Source: Mycolicibacterium doricum
GTDB lineage: Bacteria > Actinomycetota > Actinomycetes > Mycobacteriales > Mycobacteriaceae
Length of the DNA stretch: 64,000 bases
NCBI RefSeq assembly: GCF_010728155.1
Contig: NZ_AP022605.1
Location: 3,286,001-3,350,000 of the forward strand
Direction of reading: 5' to 3'
The position numbers and the translations under genes were made by a program. The notes under the pieces were generated by a model, which had not been told where the DNA came from, made no database searches, and was given only the letters and a program-made list of their open reading frames with translations. Of the stretch, positions 47,346-57,262 are shown piece after piece. Position 1 is the stretch's first letter. Each line of letters opens with the position of its first letter.

Positions 47346-49688
47346 TCAGTTCTGCGCAGGCGGGTGCTGACGGTCACCTGGACGGTCGCCGTCGCCTCCC
47401 CGCTCCTGTTGCGGATCGCCGGGCGCATTGCCACCCTGCGGTCCGTGTCCGGGATGGGGGTAGTGCTGGTACGGCGGATAGGGCTGCTGCCGCCGCGGGT
47501 CGCCCCAACCCGGGTTCGGCGGCGGAGGCGGAGGCGGCGGATACCAGTAGCCACCTTGCTGCCCCGGCGGCTGCTGCGACGGCGGCCAACCGGGCGCGTG
47601 CCAGCCGGCGGGGGCACCGTAGTCGGGCTGCGTCACACCATTGGGCGCCCCGTTCGGGGACCCGTTGGTGCCGTTGGAGCCATTCTTTCGGGCGGCTTCT
47701 TCGGCGGCCTTGCTGGCTGCGGCGATCGCCGCTTTGAAAGCGGGTTCCGGCTTGGGCTGCGGCCACTCCTCGCCGCGCTCGATCGCCAGCTCGCCAGGGG
47801 TTTTGATCGGCGGCTTGTCCGACGGCACCCGGCCACCGAAGTCGTCGAACATGGTCAGACGCGGGCGTTTCTTCACCTCACCGAAGATGGCCTCGAGTTC
47901 GGCGCGGTGCAGCGTCTCCTTCTCCAAAAGCTCACCGGCGAGCGTGTCGAGGACGTCGCGGTACTCGGTGAGGATCTCCCACGCCTCGGTGTGGGCGGCC
48001 TCGATGAGCTTGCGGACCTCGTCGTCGATGATCTGCGCGACCTCGTGGCTGTAGTCCGGCGACGTGCCCATCGTGCGGCCGAGGAACGGGTCGCCGTGTT
48101 CGGTGCCGTACCGCACCGCGCCCAACTTGGAGCTCATCCCGTACTCGGTCACCATCGCCCTGGCGATCTTGGTGGCCTGCTGGATGTCGGACACCGCGCC
48201 GGTGGTGGGCTCGCGGAACACCAGTTCCTCCGCGGCACGGCCACCCATGGCGAACACCAGCCGGGAGATCATCTCCGAGCGGGTCATCAGGCCTTTGTCG
48301 TCCTCGGGGACGGCGACCGCGTGGCCACCGGTGCGGCCGCGGGCCAGGATCGTCACCTTGTAGATGGGCTCGATGTCGGGCATCGCCCAGGCGGCCAGGG
48401 TGTGGCCGCCCTCGTGGTAGGCGGTGATCTTCTTCTCGTGCTCACTGATGATGCGGCTCTTGCGGCGGGGCCCGCCGACCACTCGGTCGACGGCCTCCTC
48501 GAGCGCGAGACCGGTGATGACCGTGCCGTTCTCGCGCGCGGTCAGCAACGCGGCCTCGTTGATGACGTTGGCGAGATCGGCACCGGACATCCCCACGGTG
48601 CGCTTGGCCAGCCCTTCGAGGTCGGCATCGGGCGCCATCGGCTTGCCTTGCGAGTGGACCTTCAACACGGCGCGGCGTCCAGCGAGGTCTGGGCTGGTGA
48701 CCGGGATCTGCCGGTCGAACCGGCCAGGCCGCAGTAGGGCGGGATCGAGGATGTCGGGGCGGTTGGTCGCTGCGATCAGGATGACGCCCTGGCGGTCGCC
48801 GAAGCCGTCCATCTCGACGAGCAGCTGGTTGAGGGTCTGCTCGCGCTCGTCGTGTCCGCCACCCATACCGGCGCCACGCTGCCGGCCGACCGCGTCGATC
48901 TCGTCGACGAAGATGATGGAGGGACTGTTCTGTTTGGCCTGCTCGAACATGTCGCGCACGCGGGAGGCGCCGACACCGACGAACATCTCGACGAAATCGG
49001 AGCCGGAGATGGTGAAGAACGGCACGCCGGCCTCGCCGGCAACGGCGCGGGCCAGCAGTGTCTTACCGGTGCCGGGCGGACCGTAGAGCAGTACGCCCTT
49101 GGGGATCTTGGCGCCCAGCGCCTGGTATCGACTCGGGTTCTGCAGGAAATCCTTGATCTCGTAGAGCTCTTCGACGGCCTCGTCGGCACCCGCGACGTCA
49201 GCGAACGTGGTCTTGGGCATGTCCTTGGAGAGCTGCTTGGCCTTCGACTTGCCGAAGCCGAAGCCCATCCGGCCGCCGGTCTGCATCCGTGAGAAGAAGA
49301 CGAACAACGCGACCAGCAACAGCAGCGGAAGCATGTAGACGAGGAGTGACCCCAGCACGCTGCCCTGGTTGACGACCGTGTTGATCTTGGCGTTCTTGTC
49401 CTGCAGGGATTCGAACAGCGTGACCCCGTACCCCGTCGGGTACTTCGTGAGGATCTTGTCGCTGTCCTGGGTGTCGCCGTTACCGCTCTTCAGGTCCAGC
49501 CGCAGCTGCTGTTCTCGGTCGTCGATTTGGGCGCTCTCGACGTTGTCGCTGTCGATTTGCGCGATCGCCACCGAGGTGTCGACGGGCTTGTATCCACGGG
49601 TGTCGTCACTGAAATAAAAGAACGACCAACCCAGCAACAGCACGACCGCGATCACGATCAGCGTGCGGATCACATTTTTTCGGTTCAT
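47346..49688 (-). CDS. ftsH: ATP-dependent zinc metalloprotease FtsH
   Basis: A 780-aa membrane-bound AAA+ protease for quality control of membrane proteins. Two membrane helices ([42 protein letters not shown]) flank a short extracytoplasmic domain; Walker A GPPGTGKT near 205, Walker [12 protein letters not shown] region [21 protein letters not shown], and protease zinc site HEGGH near 425. The C-terminal 130 residues are Gly/Pro/Gln-rich low complexity (e.g. a run of eight Pro), an extension also seen in mycobacterial FtsH. Confidence 0.95.
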   Translation of the reverse strand: MNRKNVIRTLIVIAVVLLLGWSFFYFSDDTRGYKPVDTSVAIAQIDSDNVESAQIDDREQQLRLDLKSGNGDTQDSDKILTKYPTGYGVTLFESLQDKNAKINTVVNQGSVLGSLLVYMLPLLLLVALFVFFSRMQTGGRMGFGFGKSKAKQLSKDMPKTTFADVAGADEAVEELYEIKDFLQNPSRYQALGAKIPKGVLLYGPPGTGKTLLARAVAGEAGVPFFTISGSDFVEMFVGVGASRVRDMFEQAKQNSPSIIFVDEIDAVGRQRGAGMGGGHDEREQTLNQLLVEMDGFGDRQGVILIAATNRPDILDPALLRPGRFDRQIPVTSPDLAGRRAVLKVHSQGKPMAPDADLEGLAKRTVGMSGADLANVINEAALLTARENGTVITGLALEEAVDRVVGGPRRKSRIISEHEKKITAYHEGGHTLAAWAMPDIEPIYKVTILARGRTGGHAVAVPEDDKGLMTRSEMISRLVFAMGGRAAEELVFREPTTGAVSDIQQATKIARAMVTEYGMSSKLGAVRYGTEHGDPFLGRTMGTSPDYSHEVAQIIDDEVRKLIEAAHTEAWEILTEYRDVLDTLAGELLEKETLHRAELEAIFGEVKKRPRLTMFDDFGGRVPSDKPPIKTPGELAIERGEEWPQPKPEPAFKAAIAAASKAAEEAARKNGSNGTNGSPNGAPNGVTQPDYGAPAGWHAPGWPPSQQPPGQQGGYWYPPPPPPPPNPGWGDPRRQQPYPPYQHYPHPGHGPQGGNAPGDPQQERGGDGDRPGDRQHPPAQN

Positions 49689-49785
49689 CTTCTCCTAGGC
49701 CCGCGATGGTGTCTGCCGGCCACGTCCTTCCGATACGTGCAGCTGGGATAGTTCAGGCTACCGCTAGACCAACGTCTGGTTGTTC

Positions 49786-49943
49786 CCGACGGCTTGCCGG
49801 AGGGAACCGTGGATGAAGTCCGACGGCTTGCCGGAGGGAACCGTGGATGAAGTCCGACGGCTTGCCGGAGGGAACCGTGGATGAAGTCCGACGGCTTGCC
49901 GGAGGGAACCGTGGATGAAGTCCGACGGCTTGCCGGAGGGAAC
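49786..49943. repeat. 34-bp tandem repeat array upstream of ftsH
   Basis: Four perfect tandem copies (49786-49921) of a 34-base unit beginning CCGACGGCTTGCCGGAGGGA and ending CCGTGGATGAAGT, then a fifth partial copy of 22 bases to 49943. The unit is not a multiple of three, so successive copies change frame and it is not coding. It lies in the 508-base gap between the ftsH start and the SIMPL lipoprotein. Identical copies indicate recent expansion, a minisatellite/VNTR-type locus. Confidence 0.95.
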
Positions 49944-50196
49944 TGGCGTACTCCTGCGCGACCAGCGGTGTCGTCGACGCCGACCTCGGCCGCAACCCGC
50001 GTCAGTCCCTGCAGCGCGGCCGCGGATTCCATCCACATCGTGCTCGCCTATGATCCGCGGAGGTTCGTGAGCACGTTGACGGCCATCGCCGAAGGCGCGA
50101 TCGACGGTCTCGACGGCGTGGGCCACGCCTCCACCTCGCTGTCGCGGCCCGACAGAGATGCAAAACGTGGTGGCCGCCGACGGTAGGGTGCCTCGC
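49944..50196. other. Gap between the repeat array and the SIMPL gene; no gene seen
   Basis: Frames here (e.g. [33 protein letters not shown] on the plus strand, MWMESAAALQGLTRVAAEVGVDDT on the minus strand) look protein-like in composition but I cannot match either to a family; a small decayed gene is possible. A purine-rich GTAGGG precedes the SIMPL start. Confidence 0.35.
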
Positions 50197-50922
50197 ATGC
50201 CGATCTCTGCGCGCGCGAAGACCCGGTTACTCACCTTCGTCGCCGCGGCCGTGGCGATGGGCGGTGTGGCCGGGTGTGACGCCACCTCGGGTCCGGCGGC
50301 AACCGGATCCGCGGACACCCGACAGGTCACGGTCGTCGGATCCGGCGAGGTGAAGGGCATCCCGGACACGCTGACCGCCGGCGTCGCGATGGAGGCGATC
50401 GCTCCCGACGTCACCGGGGCGATGAACCAGTCCGGTGAACGCCAGCAGGCCGTGATCGATGCGCTGGTCGACGCGGGTATCTCCCGCGAGGACGTCAGCA
50501 CCACACAGGTCAGCCTGCAACCGCAGTTCGGCGCCGAGGGCACCGAGATCATCGGCTACCGCGCGAGCAACTCGATCGACGTCAAGATCCGCGACCTCAG
50601 TACGGCGTCGCAGGCACTGGCGCTGATCGCGAGCATCGGCGGTGACGCGACCCGCGTCAATTCGGTCAACTATTCGATCGAGGACGATTCGCAGTTGATC
50701 CAGGACGCCCGGGCCCGCGCGTTCGAAGACGCCAAGAACCGCGCCGAGCAGTACGCCCAGCTGTCCGGCTCCGACCTCGGCAACGTCGTGTCCATCTCGG
50801 AGTCACCCGGTTCGACACCGCCGAACCCCATGCCGCGCGGCGAGGCGGCCATGGCGGTGCCGCTCGAGCCGGGACGGCAGACCGTCGGGTTCAGCGTGAC
50901 GGTGATCTGGGAGCTCGACTGA
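50197..50922 (+). CDS. SIMPL-domain (DUF541) lipoprotein
   Basis: A 241-aa exported protein with signal peptide TRLLTFVAAAVAMGGVAGC (lipobox VAGC) and a SIMPL/DUF541 domain (RQVTVVGSGEVKGIPDTLTAGVAMEAIAPDVTGAMNQ ... ARARAFEDAKNRAEQYAQLSGSDLGNVVSISE ... VGFSVTVIWEL). The family is periplasmic or cell-surface; members bind nucleic-acid-like ligands or are linked to oxidative stress, with no common established function. ATG 50197 is chosen to open the signal peptide. Convergent with hpt. Confidence 0.87.
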   Translation: MPISARAKTRLLTFVAAAVAMGGVAGCDATSGPAATGSADTRQVTVVGSGEVKGIPDTLTAGVAMEAIAPDVTGAMNQSGERQQAVIDALVDAGISREDVSTTQVSLQPQFGAEGTEIIGYRASNSIDVKIRDLSTASQALALIASIGGDATRVNSVNYSIEDDSQLIQDARARAFEDAKNRAEQYAQLSGSDLGNVVSISESPGSTPPNPMPRGEAAMAVPLEPGRQTVGFSVTVIWELD

Positions 50923-50948
50923 CCCGCGACCAACCCGGCCTCGTCCGA

Positions 50949-51533
50949 TCAGTCACCGCTGTAGACCTTCGGTTCGAGGGTGCCGATGTAGGGCAGGTCG
51001 CGGTAGCGCTCGGCGTAGTCCAGGCCGTACCCCACGACGAACTCGTTGGGGATGTCGAAGCCGACGTACTCGATCGCGACGGCGGCGCGCACGGCATCGG
51101 GTTTGCGCAGCAACGTGCACACCCGCAGCGACCGCGGCTGACGGGTGGCCAGGTTGCGCAGCAACCACGACAGCGTCAAACCAGAATCGACGATGTCCTC
51201 CACGATCAACACGTCGCGGTCGTTGATGTCTCGGTCGAGGTCCTTGAGGATGCGCACCACACCCGACGACGAGGTCGACGAACCGTACGAGCTGACGGCC
51301 ATGAATTCGAGCTGGGTGGGCAGCGGGATCAAGCGGGCCAGGTCGGTGACAAACATGACGGCGCCCTTGAGCACCGTGACCAGCAGCAGATCCTGACCGC
51401 TCTCGCCGATGGCGGTGCGGTAGGTCTCCGCGATCTGCGCGGCCAATTCCGCCGTGCGGGATTGGATCTGTTCCTCCGAAAGCAGCACTGACTTGATGTC
51501 GCCCTCGTACAGCTCAGGTCTATGCGCAGGCAC
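50949..51533 (-). CDS. hpt: Hypoxanthine-guanine phosphoribosyltransferase
   Basis: A 194-aa purine-salvage enzyme making IMP/GMP from base and PRPP. PRPP loop [21 protein letters not shown], flexible loop [26 protein letters not shown] and the base-binding end [28 protein letters not shown] are intact. GTG 51533 is used; GTG 51539 is in frame. In M. tuberculosis it follows tilS (Rv3624c after Rv3625c), as here. Confidence 0.94.
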   Translation of the reverse strand: MPAHRPELYEGDIKSVLLSEEQIQSRTAELAAQIAETYRTAIGESGQDLLLVTVLKGAVMFVTDLARLIPLPTQLEFMAVSSYGSSTSSSGVVRILKDLDRDINDRDVLIVEDIVDSGLTLSWLLRNLATRQPRSLRVCTLLRKPDAVRAAVAIEYVGFDIPNEFVVGYGLDYAERYRDLPYIGTLEPKVYSGD

Positions 51534-51580
51534 GCCCACAGCGTGCCATGCCGTCACCGCCGGAACCAACGCGGCTGATC

Positions 51581-52543
51581 TTAGATCGGCTCACGATGCA
51601 GGGTGAGCATCCCGTTGCGACGCGCGGCGATCAGGCGCTGACGCACCGAGTTGGAGGGGACCGCCACTGGGCCCTGTCCCCGCCATGCGCTCACGAGTGC
51701 GTCGACGCCCTGGATCTGGGGGTCGGACAACCCTCGGGCGCCCCCGGCCAGCAGCCAGCTTCGGATCACCCGGCGTCGGATGGCGGCAGGCAGTTTCGCC
51801 AGCCGCGCAGCGTCGAGTCCAGCGCCGCACGCCACGTCGGCCAACGCGAGGTCGGCCTGCGTGTCGAGGGTGTCGTTGTCCTCCTGCAGCGCCGCGGCGG
51901 TGCGGGCGAGCGCCTCGGCCACTCCTCCGGAGAGGACGTCCTCGAGCAGCGGCAGCACCTCGGCGCGCAGCCGGCTGCGGGTGTACCGGGGGTCTCGGTT
52001 GTGCGGATCGGCCCACGGTCGCAAGCCGAGGTCGGCGCAGGCGGCGACGGTCACGGCACGCCGCACCCCCAGCAGGGGGCGGTACCAGGGCGGGTCGCAC
52101 ACCCGCATACCCGCGATGGAACGCGGACCCGAGCCGCGACCCAACCCGAGGAGCACCGTCTCCGCCTGGTCGTCGAGAGTGTGGCCGAGTAGCACCGGAG
52201 CGTCCCCGTGCGCGGCACGCAGCGCGTCGTACCGGGCCGTCCGCGCGGCGGCTTCCGGCCCTCCCGAGGTGCCGACGCTCACGCGCAGCACCCGCGCGTC
52301 AGCGCAGCCGAGCCGCAGCGCCTCGCCCCGCGCGGCGTCGGTGACGGCGGCCGAATCCGGCTGCAGCCCGTGGTCGACGATCAGCGCGGTGGTGGGCAGG
52401 AGGTCGGCGGCCACCGCGGTGAGCGCCAGCGAATCTGGTCCGCCGGACAGCGCCACACACCAGCGCTGCGCGCCGGCCAGGTGCTTGCGGGCGAACCGGG
52501 CCACCTCGGCGCGCAGCCCGGCTACAGCACGCGGTCGATCCAT
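51581..52543 (-). CDS. tilS: tRNA(Ile)-lysidine synthase
   Basis: A 320-aa PP-loop ATPase that modifies C34 of tRNA-Ile to lysidine so that AUA is read as Ile. PP-loop [13 protein letters not shown] near residue 33, and the downstream [23 protein letters not shown] (HTxDDQ) motif, are intact; [17 protein letters not shown] is the family's third block. It overlaps the upstream metalloprotease gene by 22 bases. Confidence 0.93.
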   Translation of the reverse strand: MDRPRAVAGLRAEVARFARKHLAGAQRWCVALSGGPDSLALTAVAADLLPTTALIVDHGLQPDSAAVTDAARGEALRLGCADARVLRVSVGTSGGPEAAARTARYDALRAAHGDAPVLLGHTLDDQAETVLLGLGRGSGPRSIAGMRVCDPPWYRPLLGVRRAVTVAACADLGLRPWADPHNRDPRYTRSRLRAEVLPLLEDVLSGGVAEALARTAAALQEDNDTLDTQADLALADVACGAGLDAARLAKLPAAIRRRVIRSWLLAGGARGLSDPQIQGVDALVSAWRGQGPVAVPSNSVRQRLIAARRNGMLTLHREPI

Positions 52544-53565
52544 CGCTGCGGCTCGTCGACTTCTGTTGGCAGCGGGAGGGTTTCAATCCCGGACCAGATG
52601 GTGTTGAACCGTTCCATCCCGACCTCCGCCACGACATGGTCGACGAAGGCCTTACCGCGGGTGTACTGGCTGATCTTCGCATCGACGCCGAGCAGCGCGC
52701 GCAGGATGCGTTGCACCGGCGGCTGTCTGCGCTGCCGCCGCTGGTTGAAGCGGGCGCGGATGGTGGTGACCGACGGCACGACGGCCGGGCCGACCGCGTC
52801 CATCACGTGGTCGGCGTGTCCTTCGAGCAGGGTGCCGAGCACCAATAGCTGGTCGAGCGCGCGCCGTTGCGGTTCGGCCTGCACCGCGCGCATCAAGCCG
52901 AGCACGCCGGTCGAGTCCGGGTGGGTGTGCGCGTGCCGGTTGCGCACGTATCCCGCCAGCCGCGCGGCCACCTCGGTGACGTCCTCGCCGACGTCTCTGG
53001 TCAGGACCGCGAGCGCCGCCGCCATGTGGTCGGCCAGCCACGGGTTGGCCCGGAACTGGACGCGGTGGGTCACTTCGTGCAGGCACACCCAGAGCCGGAA
53101 GTCTTCGGGAGACACCCGCAGTTGGCGTTCCACCGCGATCACGTTGGGCCACACCAGCAGCAGTTCACCACCGCCGTCGGCGAACGGGTCGTACTGGCCG
53201 AGGATGCCCGACGACACGAACGCCAGCACCGCCCCGGTCTGGGCGCCGGTGACGCGGCCGGTCAGAAAACTGCTCGGCCGGTCCGTGCCGCCGGTCATCG
53301 TCCGCATCGACTGCGACGCGGCCCGGATCCAGTCGGGACGGTCGACGATCCGCGCCTCGGTGACGGCGTTGCCCTCATTGAGCCCGGTGACCTCACGCAC
53401 GGGCAGTTCGGCCCCCCGCGACGCCGTGGCGAGCTGCTCGATGGCCTGGCGGCGGGTGTAGTCGGTGGCGGGCGGACCTGGCCGCGCGAGCTTGGCGCCG
53501 ACGGTGGCGGCGAACCGCCAGTCCACTGTGCGCCCGACCGTGAACTCAGCGGACGACGCGTTCAC
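52522..53565 (-). CDS. Zincin-like metallopeptidase family protein (Rv3626c-like)
   Basis: A 347-aa protein with the zinc-binding motif HEVTH (WVCLHEVTHRVQF) and a downstream E in LLEGHADHVMDAVG, which match the DUF2342/coenzyme F420-associated actinobacterial zincin family. No signal peptide. GTG 53565 overlaps the dacB stop by four bases (GTGA). The catalytic Glu of HExxH is present, but no protease substrate is known. Operon dacB, this gene, tilS, hpt. Confidence 0.86.
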   Translation of the reverse strand: MNASSAEFTVGRTVDWRFAATVGAKLARPGPPATDYTRRQAIEQLATASRGAELPVREVTGLNEGNAVTEARIVDRPDWIRAASQSMRTMTGGTDRPSSFLTGRVTGAQTGAVLAFVSSGILGQYDPFADGGGELLLVWPNVIAVERQLRVSPEDFRLWVCLHEVTHRVQFRANPWLADHMAAALAVLTRDVGEDVTEVAARLAGYVRNRHAHTHPDSTGVLGLMRAVQAEPQRRALDQLLVLGTLLEGHADHVMDAVGPAVVPSVTTIRARFNQRRQRRQPPVQRILRALLGVDAKISQYTRGKAFVDHVVAEVGMERFNTIWSGIETLPLPTEVDEPQRWIDRVL

Positions 53566-54950
53566 GAGCCGCACCCGCAGGCGCGCAGCGTGGCGGCCAG
53601 GGCGTCGAGCGCGGTGCGTCCGCTCGGGCCGGCGTCGTTCGACATCAGTGCGAACGTGAGCACCCGGCCGCGGGCGTCGGTGACGATGCCGGCCAGCGAG
53701 TTCGTTGCGGTCAGCGACCCGGTCTTGGCGCGCAGCCAGCCGGCGGCTTCGCGGCCCGTGGCGGTGTCGAGGTAGCGGTTGGACAGCGTCCCGCTACCCC
53801 CGGCGATCGGCAGCAGATCCACCAGCGGCCGCAGCTCGGGATGGTCTTCGCCCACGGCCGCCGTCATCACCTCATCGAGCGTAAGCGCGGTCAGCCGGTC
53901 GTCGACCGACAGCCCGCTGGAGTCGAACAGCCGCGCGCCAGTGGTGTCGATGCCGACCTCACGGAGCTGCCCGAGCACCGCCTTGGCGGCTTCCTCGAAG
54001 CTCTGCGGGCGGCCGAGCTGGGCGGCCACCTCGCGGCCGATCGCCTCGGCCACCACGTTGTCGGAGAGGTTCATCATCACACGCAGCCGTTCCATCAGCG
54101 GCGGTGACTGCACGGCCGCGATCTGCCGACCGCCGCGGTAGGGCCCTGGCAGCACCGTCACCGTCGCGGGGTCGATGCGCAGGGCGGTGGCCAACGCGCG
54201 TCCGGCGTCGGCGGCGGGGGTCGGTGAGCGCCGCGACTCCTCGCTGACCGGCTGCGTGCGGCCACCGTCGAGCATGATCGGCACCATCGGCGCGATGTCG
54301 CCGCCGGGGATGTCCAGCGCATCCCAGCCGAACGCCATCTCCGGCCCCGTGTAGGCGCTGGTGTCGACAGCGACGGCGGTGGGTTCGATCCCGCTGCGCC
54401 GCACCTGGTCGGCGAGCTCGCTGATCCGGGCGGCATCCCGGTACCAGGTGTCGGTGCCGCGGGGGGCCGCGGACAGAGTCGGATCGCCGCCACCTTGGAG
54501 CACCACCAATCCCGGGTCCCGCTTCTGGTCACCGGCCACCACCGTGGTGGTCAGCCGGGCGTCTCGGTCCAGCGTCAACAGCGCCGCCGCGGCGGTGAGC
54601 ATCTTATTCGTGGAGGCCGGCTGCATCGGCACGCCGGCGCGCTGCTCCCACAGCCGGTCGCCGGTGATCGCGTCGGTGACGCGGCCGGCCAGATTGCCGA
54701 GGTTCGGATCGGCCAGGGCGGGTGCGAGCGCGGCGGCGAGACCGGCATTGGTCGGTGTCGGCGCGGATTCGGAGACCGGCACGACGGCCGGCTTCGCGGT
54801 GGCCGGCGGCGGCTGGGGTTTGGCGGCCTGTGCATCGGAATCGCTACCGATAGCGAGCACCGCGGTGACCGCGACGACGACCGTCACCAGCACCAGCACG
54901 GCCAGCGCGAGCAGCATGTGGGTCGATCGCCGCCACCCGGTGGGCCGCAT
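53562..54950 (-). CDS. dacB: D-alanyl-D-alanine carboxypeptidase/endopeptidase (PBP4 class)
   Basis: A 462-aa class C penicillin-binding protein trimming peptidoglycan stem peptides. N-terminal membrane anchor ([23 protein letters not shown]), Pro/Ala linker, then SxxK in [10 protein letters not shown] (residues near 115), SxN in [12 protein letters not shown] and KTG in [14 protein letters not shown] 54950 has AGGAG six bases upstream and gives the M. tuberculosis length; an in-frame ATG at 54983 would add 11 residues. Divergent from ppa across 126 bases holding both promoters. Confidence 0.92.
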   Translation of the reverse strand: MRPTGWRRSTHMLLALAVLVLVTVVVAVTAVLAIGSDSDAQAAKPQPPPATAKPAVVPVSESAPTPTNAGLAAALAPALADPNLGNLAGRVTDAITGDRLWEQRAGVPMQPASTNKMLTAAAALLTLDRDARLTTTVVAGDQKRDPGLVVLQGGGDPTLSAAPRGTDTWYRDAARISELADQVRRSGIEPTAVAVDTSAYTGPEMAFGWDALDIPGGDIAPMVPIMLDGGRTQPVSEESRRSPTPAADAGRALATALRIDPATVTVLPGPYRGGRQIAAVQSPPLMERLRVMMNLSDNVVAEAIGREVAAQLGRPQSFEEAAKAVLGQLREVGIDTTGARLFDSSGLSVDDRLTALTLDEVMTAAVGEDHPELRPLVDLLPIAGGSGTLSNRYLDTATGREAAGWLRAKTGSLTATNSLAGIVTDARGRVLTFALMSNDAGPSGRTALDALAATLRACGCGS

Positions 54951-55076
54951 AACTCTCCTGCGCTCGAAGGGGGTGACCGCCACCCCTCCTGCAGCAGCGT
55001 ATCGCTCGTTTACTGTGGACCCGCGTCGTCGTCACCCGACGACCCGGTGCGTACACAGACGAAGGAGCCGACAGCG

Positions 55077-55565
55077 GTGAAGTTCGAGGTCGTCATCGAG
55101 ATCCCCAAGGGGTCACGCAACAAATACGAGGTGGACCACGAGACCGGCCGGCTCAAGCTGGACCGCTACCTGTACACGTCGATGGCGTATCCGACCGACT
55201 ACGGCTTCATCGAGAACTCGCTGGGCGAGGACGGCGACCCCCTCGACGCGTTGGTGCTGCTGCCCGAGTCCGTGTTCCCGGGTTGCATCGTCGATGCCCG
55301 CCCGGTGGCGATGTTCCAGATGACCGACGAGGCGGGCGGCGACGACAAGGTGCTGTGCGTGCCCGCGGGCGACAAGCGCTGGGACCACGTCAACGACCTC
55401 GCCGACGTCCCGGAACAGGTGCTCCAAGAGGTCAAGCACTTCTTCGTCCACTACAAGGACCTCGAACCAAGCAAGTACGTGCAGGCCGCCGACTGGACCG
55501 GCCGCGATGCCGCCGAGGCCGAGGTGCAACGGTCGTTCGAGCGGTTCAAAACCGAAGGCCACTAG
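55077..55565 (+). CDS. ppa: Inorganic pyrophosphatase
   Basis: A 162-aa family I pyrophosphatase. Active-site motifs [24 protein letters not shown], the [18 protein letters not shown] signature and the [13 protein letters not shown] loop are present. GTG 55077 has GAAGGAG ahead of it. Essential in providing pull for polymerases and ligases. Position after dacB matches Rv3628. Confidence 0.96.
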   Translation: MKFEVVIEIPKGSRNKYEVDHETGRLKLDRYLYTSMAYPTDYGFIENSLGEDGDPLDALVLLPESVFPGCIVDARPVAMFQMTDEAGGDDKVLCVPAGDKRWDHVNDLADVPEQVLQEVKHFFVHYKDLEPSKYVQAADWTGRDAAEAEVQRSFERFKTEGH

Positions 55566-55648
55566 TTCGACAAAGAACGCGGACGTAAATTTTCGCCGCT
55601 GTAACACGGCGTAACGCGGTCGTGGTTTGACGCTCGCACCATTGGGCC

Positions 55649-56170
55649 ATGCTTCTGCACCAGGGCATTGGCCTCGCGGCCTACAACGCCATGCCGTTCC
55701 GCCGTGCCATCCACGCGGTGTACGAGTGCTGCTACAGCGTGCCATTGGCGGCTGATCTGGCCCGCGGCCGGCCGTACGAGAACCACGACGCGCTGTTCCG
55801 CAAGGCGGACGCGCTGCTCTTCGCACTGTCCGAGGAGTCGATCGATTCCATCCTCGAGGCGCATCCGGACATCGGCCGCCGCCCCGGTAGCGCGAAGTCG
55901 GCCGCCGAACAATGCGCGGTGTTCGACGAGCGGCCCGAAGTGATGGCGCAGTTGAGGGCGGCCTCGCGCCGCTACCTGGAGCACTTCGGCTTCGGCTTCG
56001 TGATGCTGGTCAACGACCAGGGTGCGCAGGACGTGCTGGCCGCGATGACTGACCGCCTGCACAACGACGTCGACACCGAACGCAAGGTGGTGCGCAACGA
56101 ACTGGCGCGCATCAACCGCACCCGGTTGGGACGGATGCTCGGCCCCGAAGGCGGCTACCACAACTGGTGA
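55649..56170 (+). CDS. uraD: OHCU decarboxylase (uric-acid pathway)
   Basis: A 173-aa helical enzyme that decarboxylates 2-oxo-4-hydroxy-4-carboxy-5-ureidoimidazoline to S-allantoin. The family's hallmark HPDIG lies in LEAHPDIGRRPGSAKSAAEQ, with VYECCYSVPLAADLARGRPYENHDALFRKADAL before it and FGFVMLVNDQGAQDVLAAMTDRLHND after. ATG 55649 gives the full fold. It is followed by allantoicase in the same direction (22 bases), while uricase, HIU hydrolase and allantoinase are not in this window. Confidence 0.87.
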   Translation: MLLHQGIGLAAYNAMPFRRAIHAVYECCYSVPLAADLARGRPYENHDALFRKADALLFALSEESIDSILEAHPDIGRRPGSAKSAAEQCAVFDERPEVMAQLRAASRRYLEHFGFGFVMLVNDQGAQDVLAAMTDRLHNDVDTERKVVRNELARINRTRLGRMLGPEGGYHNW

Positions 56171-56192
56171 GCTGCTCGCCTACGCTGCGCGG

Positions 56193-57203
56193 GTGAGCAC
56201 CGCACATTCCCATTTCCTCTCGCTGCCCGATCTGGCTTCGCGCGCGGCCGGCGGCGCAGTGGTGTGGGCCAACGACGAACTGTTCGCCGAGAAGGAGAAC
56301 CTGATCGTTCCGGCGCCGGCCGAACACCGGCCGGCGACCTTCGGCCACAAGGGTCAGGTTTACGACGGGTGGGAGACGCGCCGCAGCCGCGGGGCGGACC
56401 GGGAGTCCTGCGATGCGGCGATCGTGCGGCTCGGTGTGCCCGGTGTCGTGCGCGGCGTCGTCGTCGATACAGCCTGGTTCACCGGCAACTACCCACCGGA
56501 GGTGTCGGTCGAGGCCGCCTACGTTGCCGGCCATCCCTCGGCCCGTGAGCTGGTCGAGCGCCACTGGACCACCATCGTGGAACGCAGCCCGGTCGACGGC
56601 GACACCCGCAATCCGTTCGAGGTGACCTCGGGCCGCCGCTGGTCGCATGTGCGGTTGTCCATCCACCCCGACGGCGGCGTTGCCCGGCTACGTGTGCACG
56701 GTGAGGGGCTGCTGGACCCGCAGTTCGCCGAGCTGCCGCTCGACCTGGCGGCGCTGGACAACGGCGGCCGGATCACGGGCTGCTCCAACATGTTCTACAG
56801 CTCACCGAACAATCTGCTGCTGCCGGGCACGGCGCGCACCATGGGCGACGGATGGGAGACATCGCGGCGCCGCGACGCCGGAAACGACTGGGTGCAGGTG
56901 CGATTGGCGGCGCAGGGGGTGTTGGGTTTCGCCGAACTCGACACGTCCTACTTCATCGGTAACGCGCCCGAGTCCGCGCGGCTGCGGGGATGTGACGCCG
57001 AGGGCCGATGGTTCGAACTGCTGGACGAGGTGGCGTTGCAGCCAGATACGCGCCACCGGTTCCTCATCGAGTCCGAGCGGCCGGTGACCGAGGCGCGGCT
57101 CGACGTCTTCCCGGACGGCGGCATGGCGCGGCTGCGGTTGTTCGGGCGGCTCACCGACGACGGGCTCCGCGCCGCGTCGGAGCGGTGGAGTCTGTCCGGC
57201 TGA
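56193..57203 (+). CDS. alc: Allantoicase
   Basis: A 336-aa enzyme splitting allantoate to ureidoglycolate and urea. It is made of two repeated jelly-roll halves: repeat A with KGQVYDGWETRRSR, VVDTAWFTGNYPPEVSVEA and VRLSIHPDGGVARLRVHG; repeat B with TMGDGWETSRRRDAGNDWVQ, ELDTSYFIGNAPESARL and RLDVFPDGGMARLRLFG. The matched PDGG blocks show the duplication. GTG 56193. With uraD it indicates ureide use as nitrogen source. Confidence 0.92.
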   Translation: MSTAHSHFLSLPDLASRAAGGAVVWANDELFAEKENLIVPAPAEHRPATFGHKGQVYDGWETRRSRGADRESCDAAIVRLGVPGVVRGVVVDTAWFTGNYPPEVSVEAAYVAGHPSARELVERHWTTIVERSPVDGDTRNPFEVTSGRRWSHVRLSIHPDGGVARLRVHGEGLLDPQFAELPLDLAALDNGGRITGCSNMFYSSPNNLLLPGTARTMGDGWETSRRRDAGNDWVQVRLAAQGVLGFAELDTSYFIGNAPESARLRGCDAEGRWFELLDEVALQPDTRHRFLIESERPVTEARLDVFPDGGMARLRLFGRLTDDGLRAASERWSLSG

Positions 57204-57208
57204 CATGT

Positions 57209-57262
57209 TTCATCGTCATCCTCGTTTTCATCGTCATCCTCGTTTTCATCATCATCCTCGTT
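57209..57262 (+). repeat. 18-bp in-frame tandem repeat (three copies)
   Basis: Three copies of TTCATCGTCATCCTCGTT (third copy with ATC for GTC) encode FIVILV three times, forming the first membrane helix of the metallophosphoesterase remnant. Being six codons long it keeps frame. A slippage-expanded hydrophobic stretch. Confidence 0.85.

Noticed and set aside
47172..48737. 521-codon plus-strand frame opposite ftsH and the start of folE
   Set aside because: Antisense shadow of two conserved genes; composition (Arg/Gly/His-rich) is typical of such frames.
49786..49943. Tandem array considered as a CRISPR
   Set aside because: Units abut with no spacers and there are no cas genes nearby; it is a tandem repeat.
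49685..50038. Minus-strand frame reading through the 34-bp array (SGKPSDFIHGSL repeats)
   Set aside because: 34 is not a multiple of three, so the apparent peptide changes every copy; the array is non-coding DNA.
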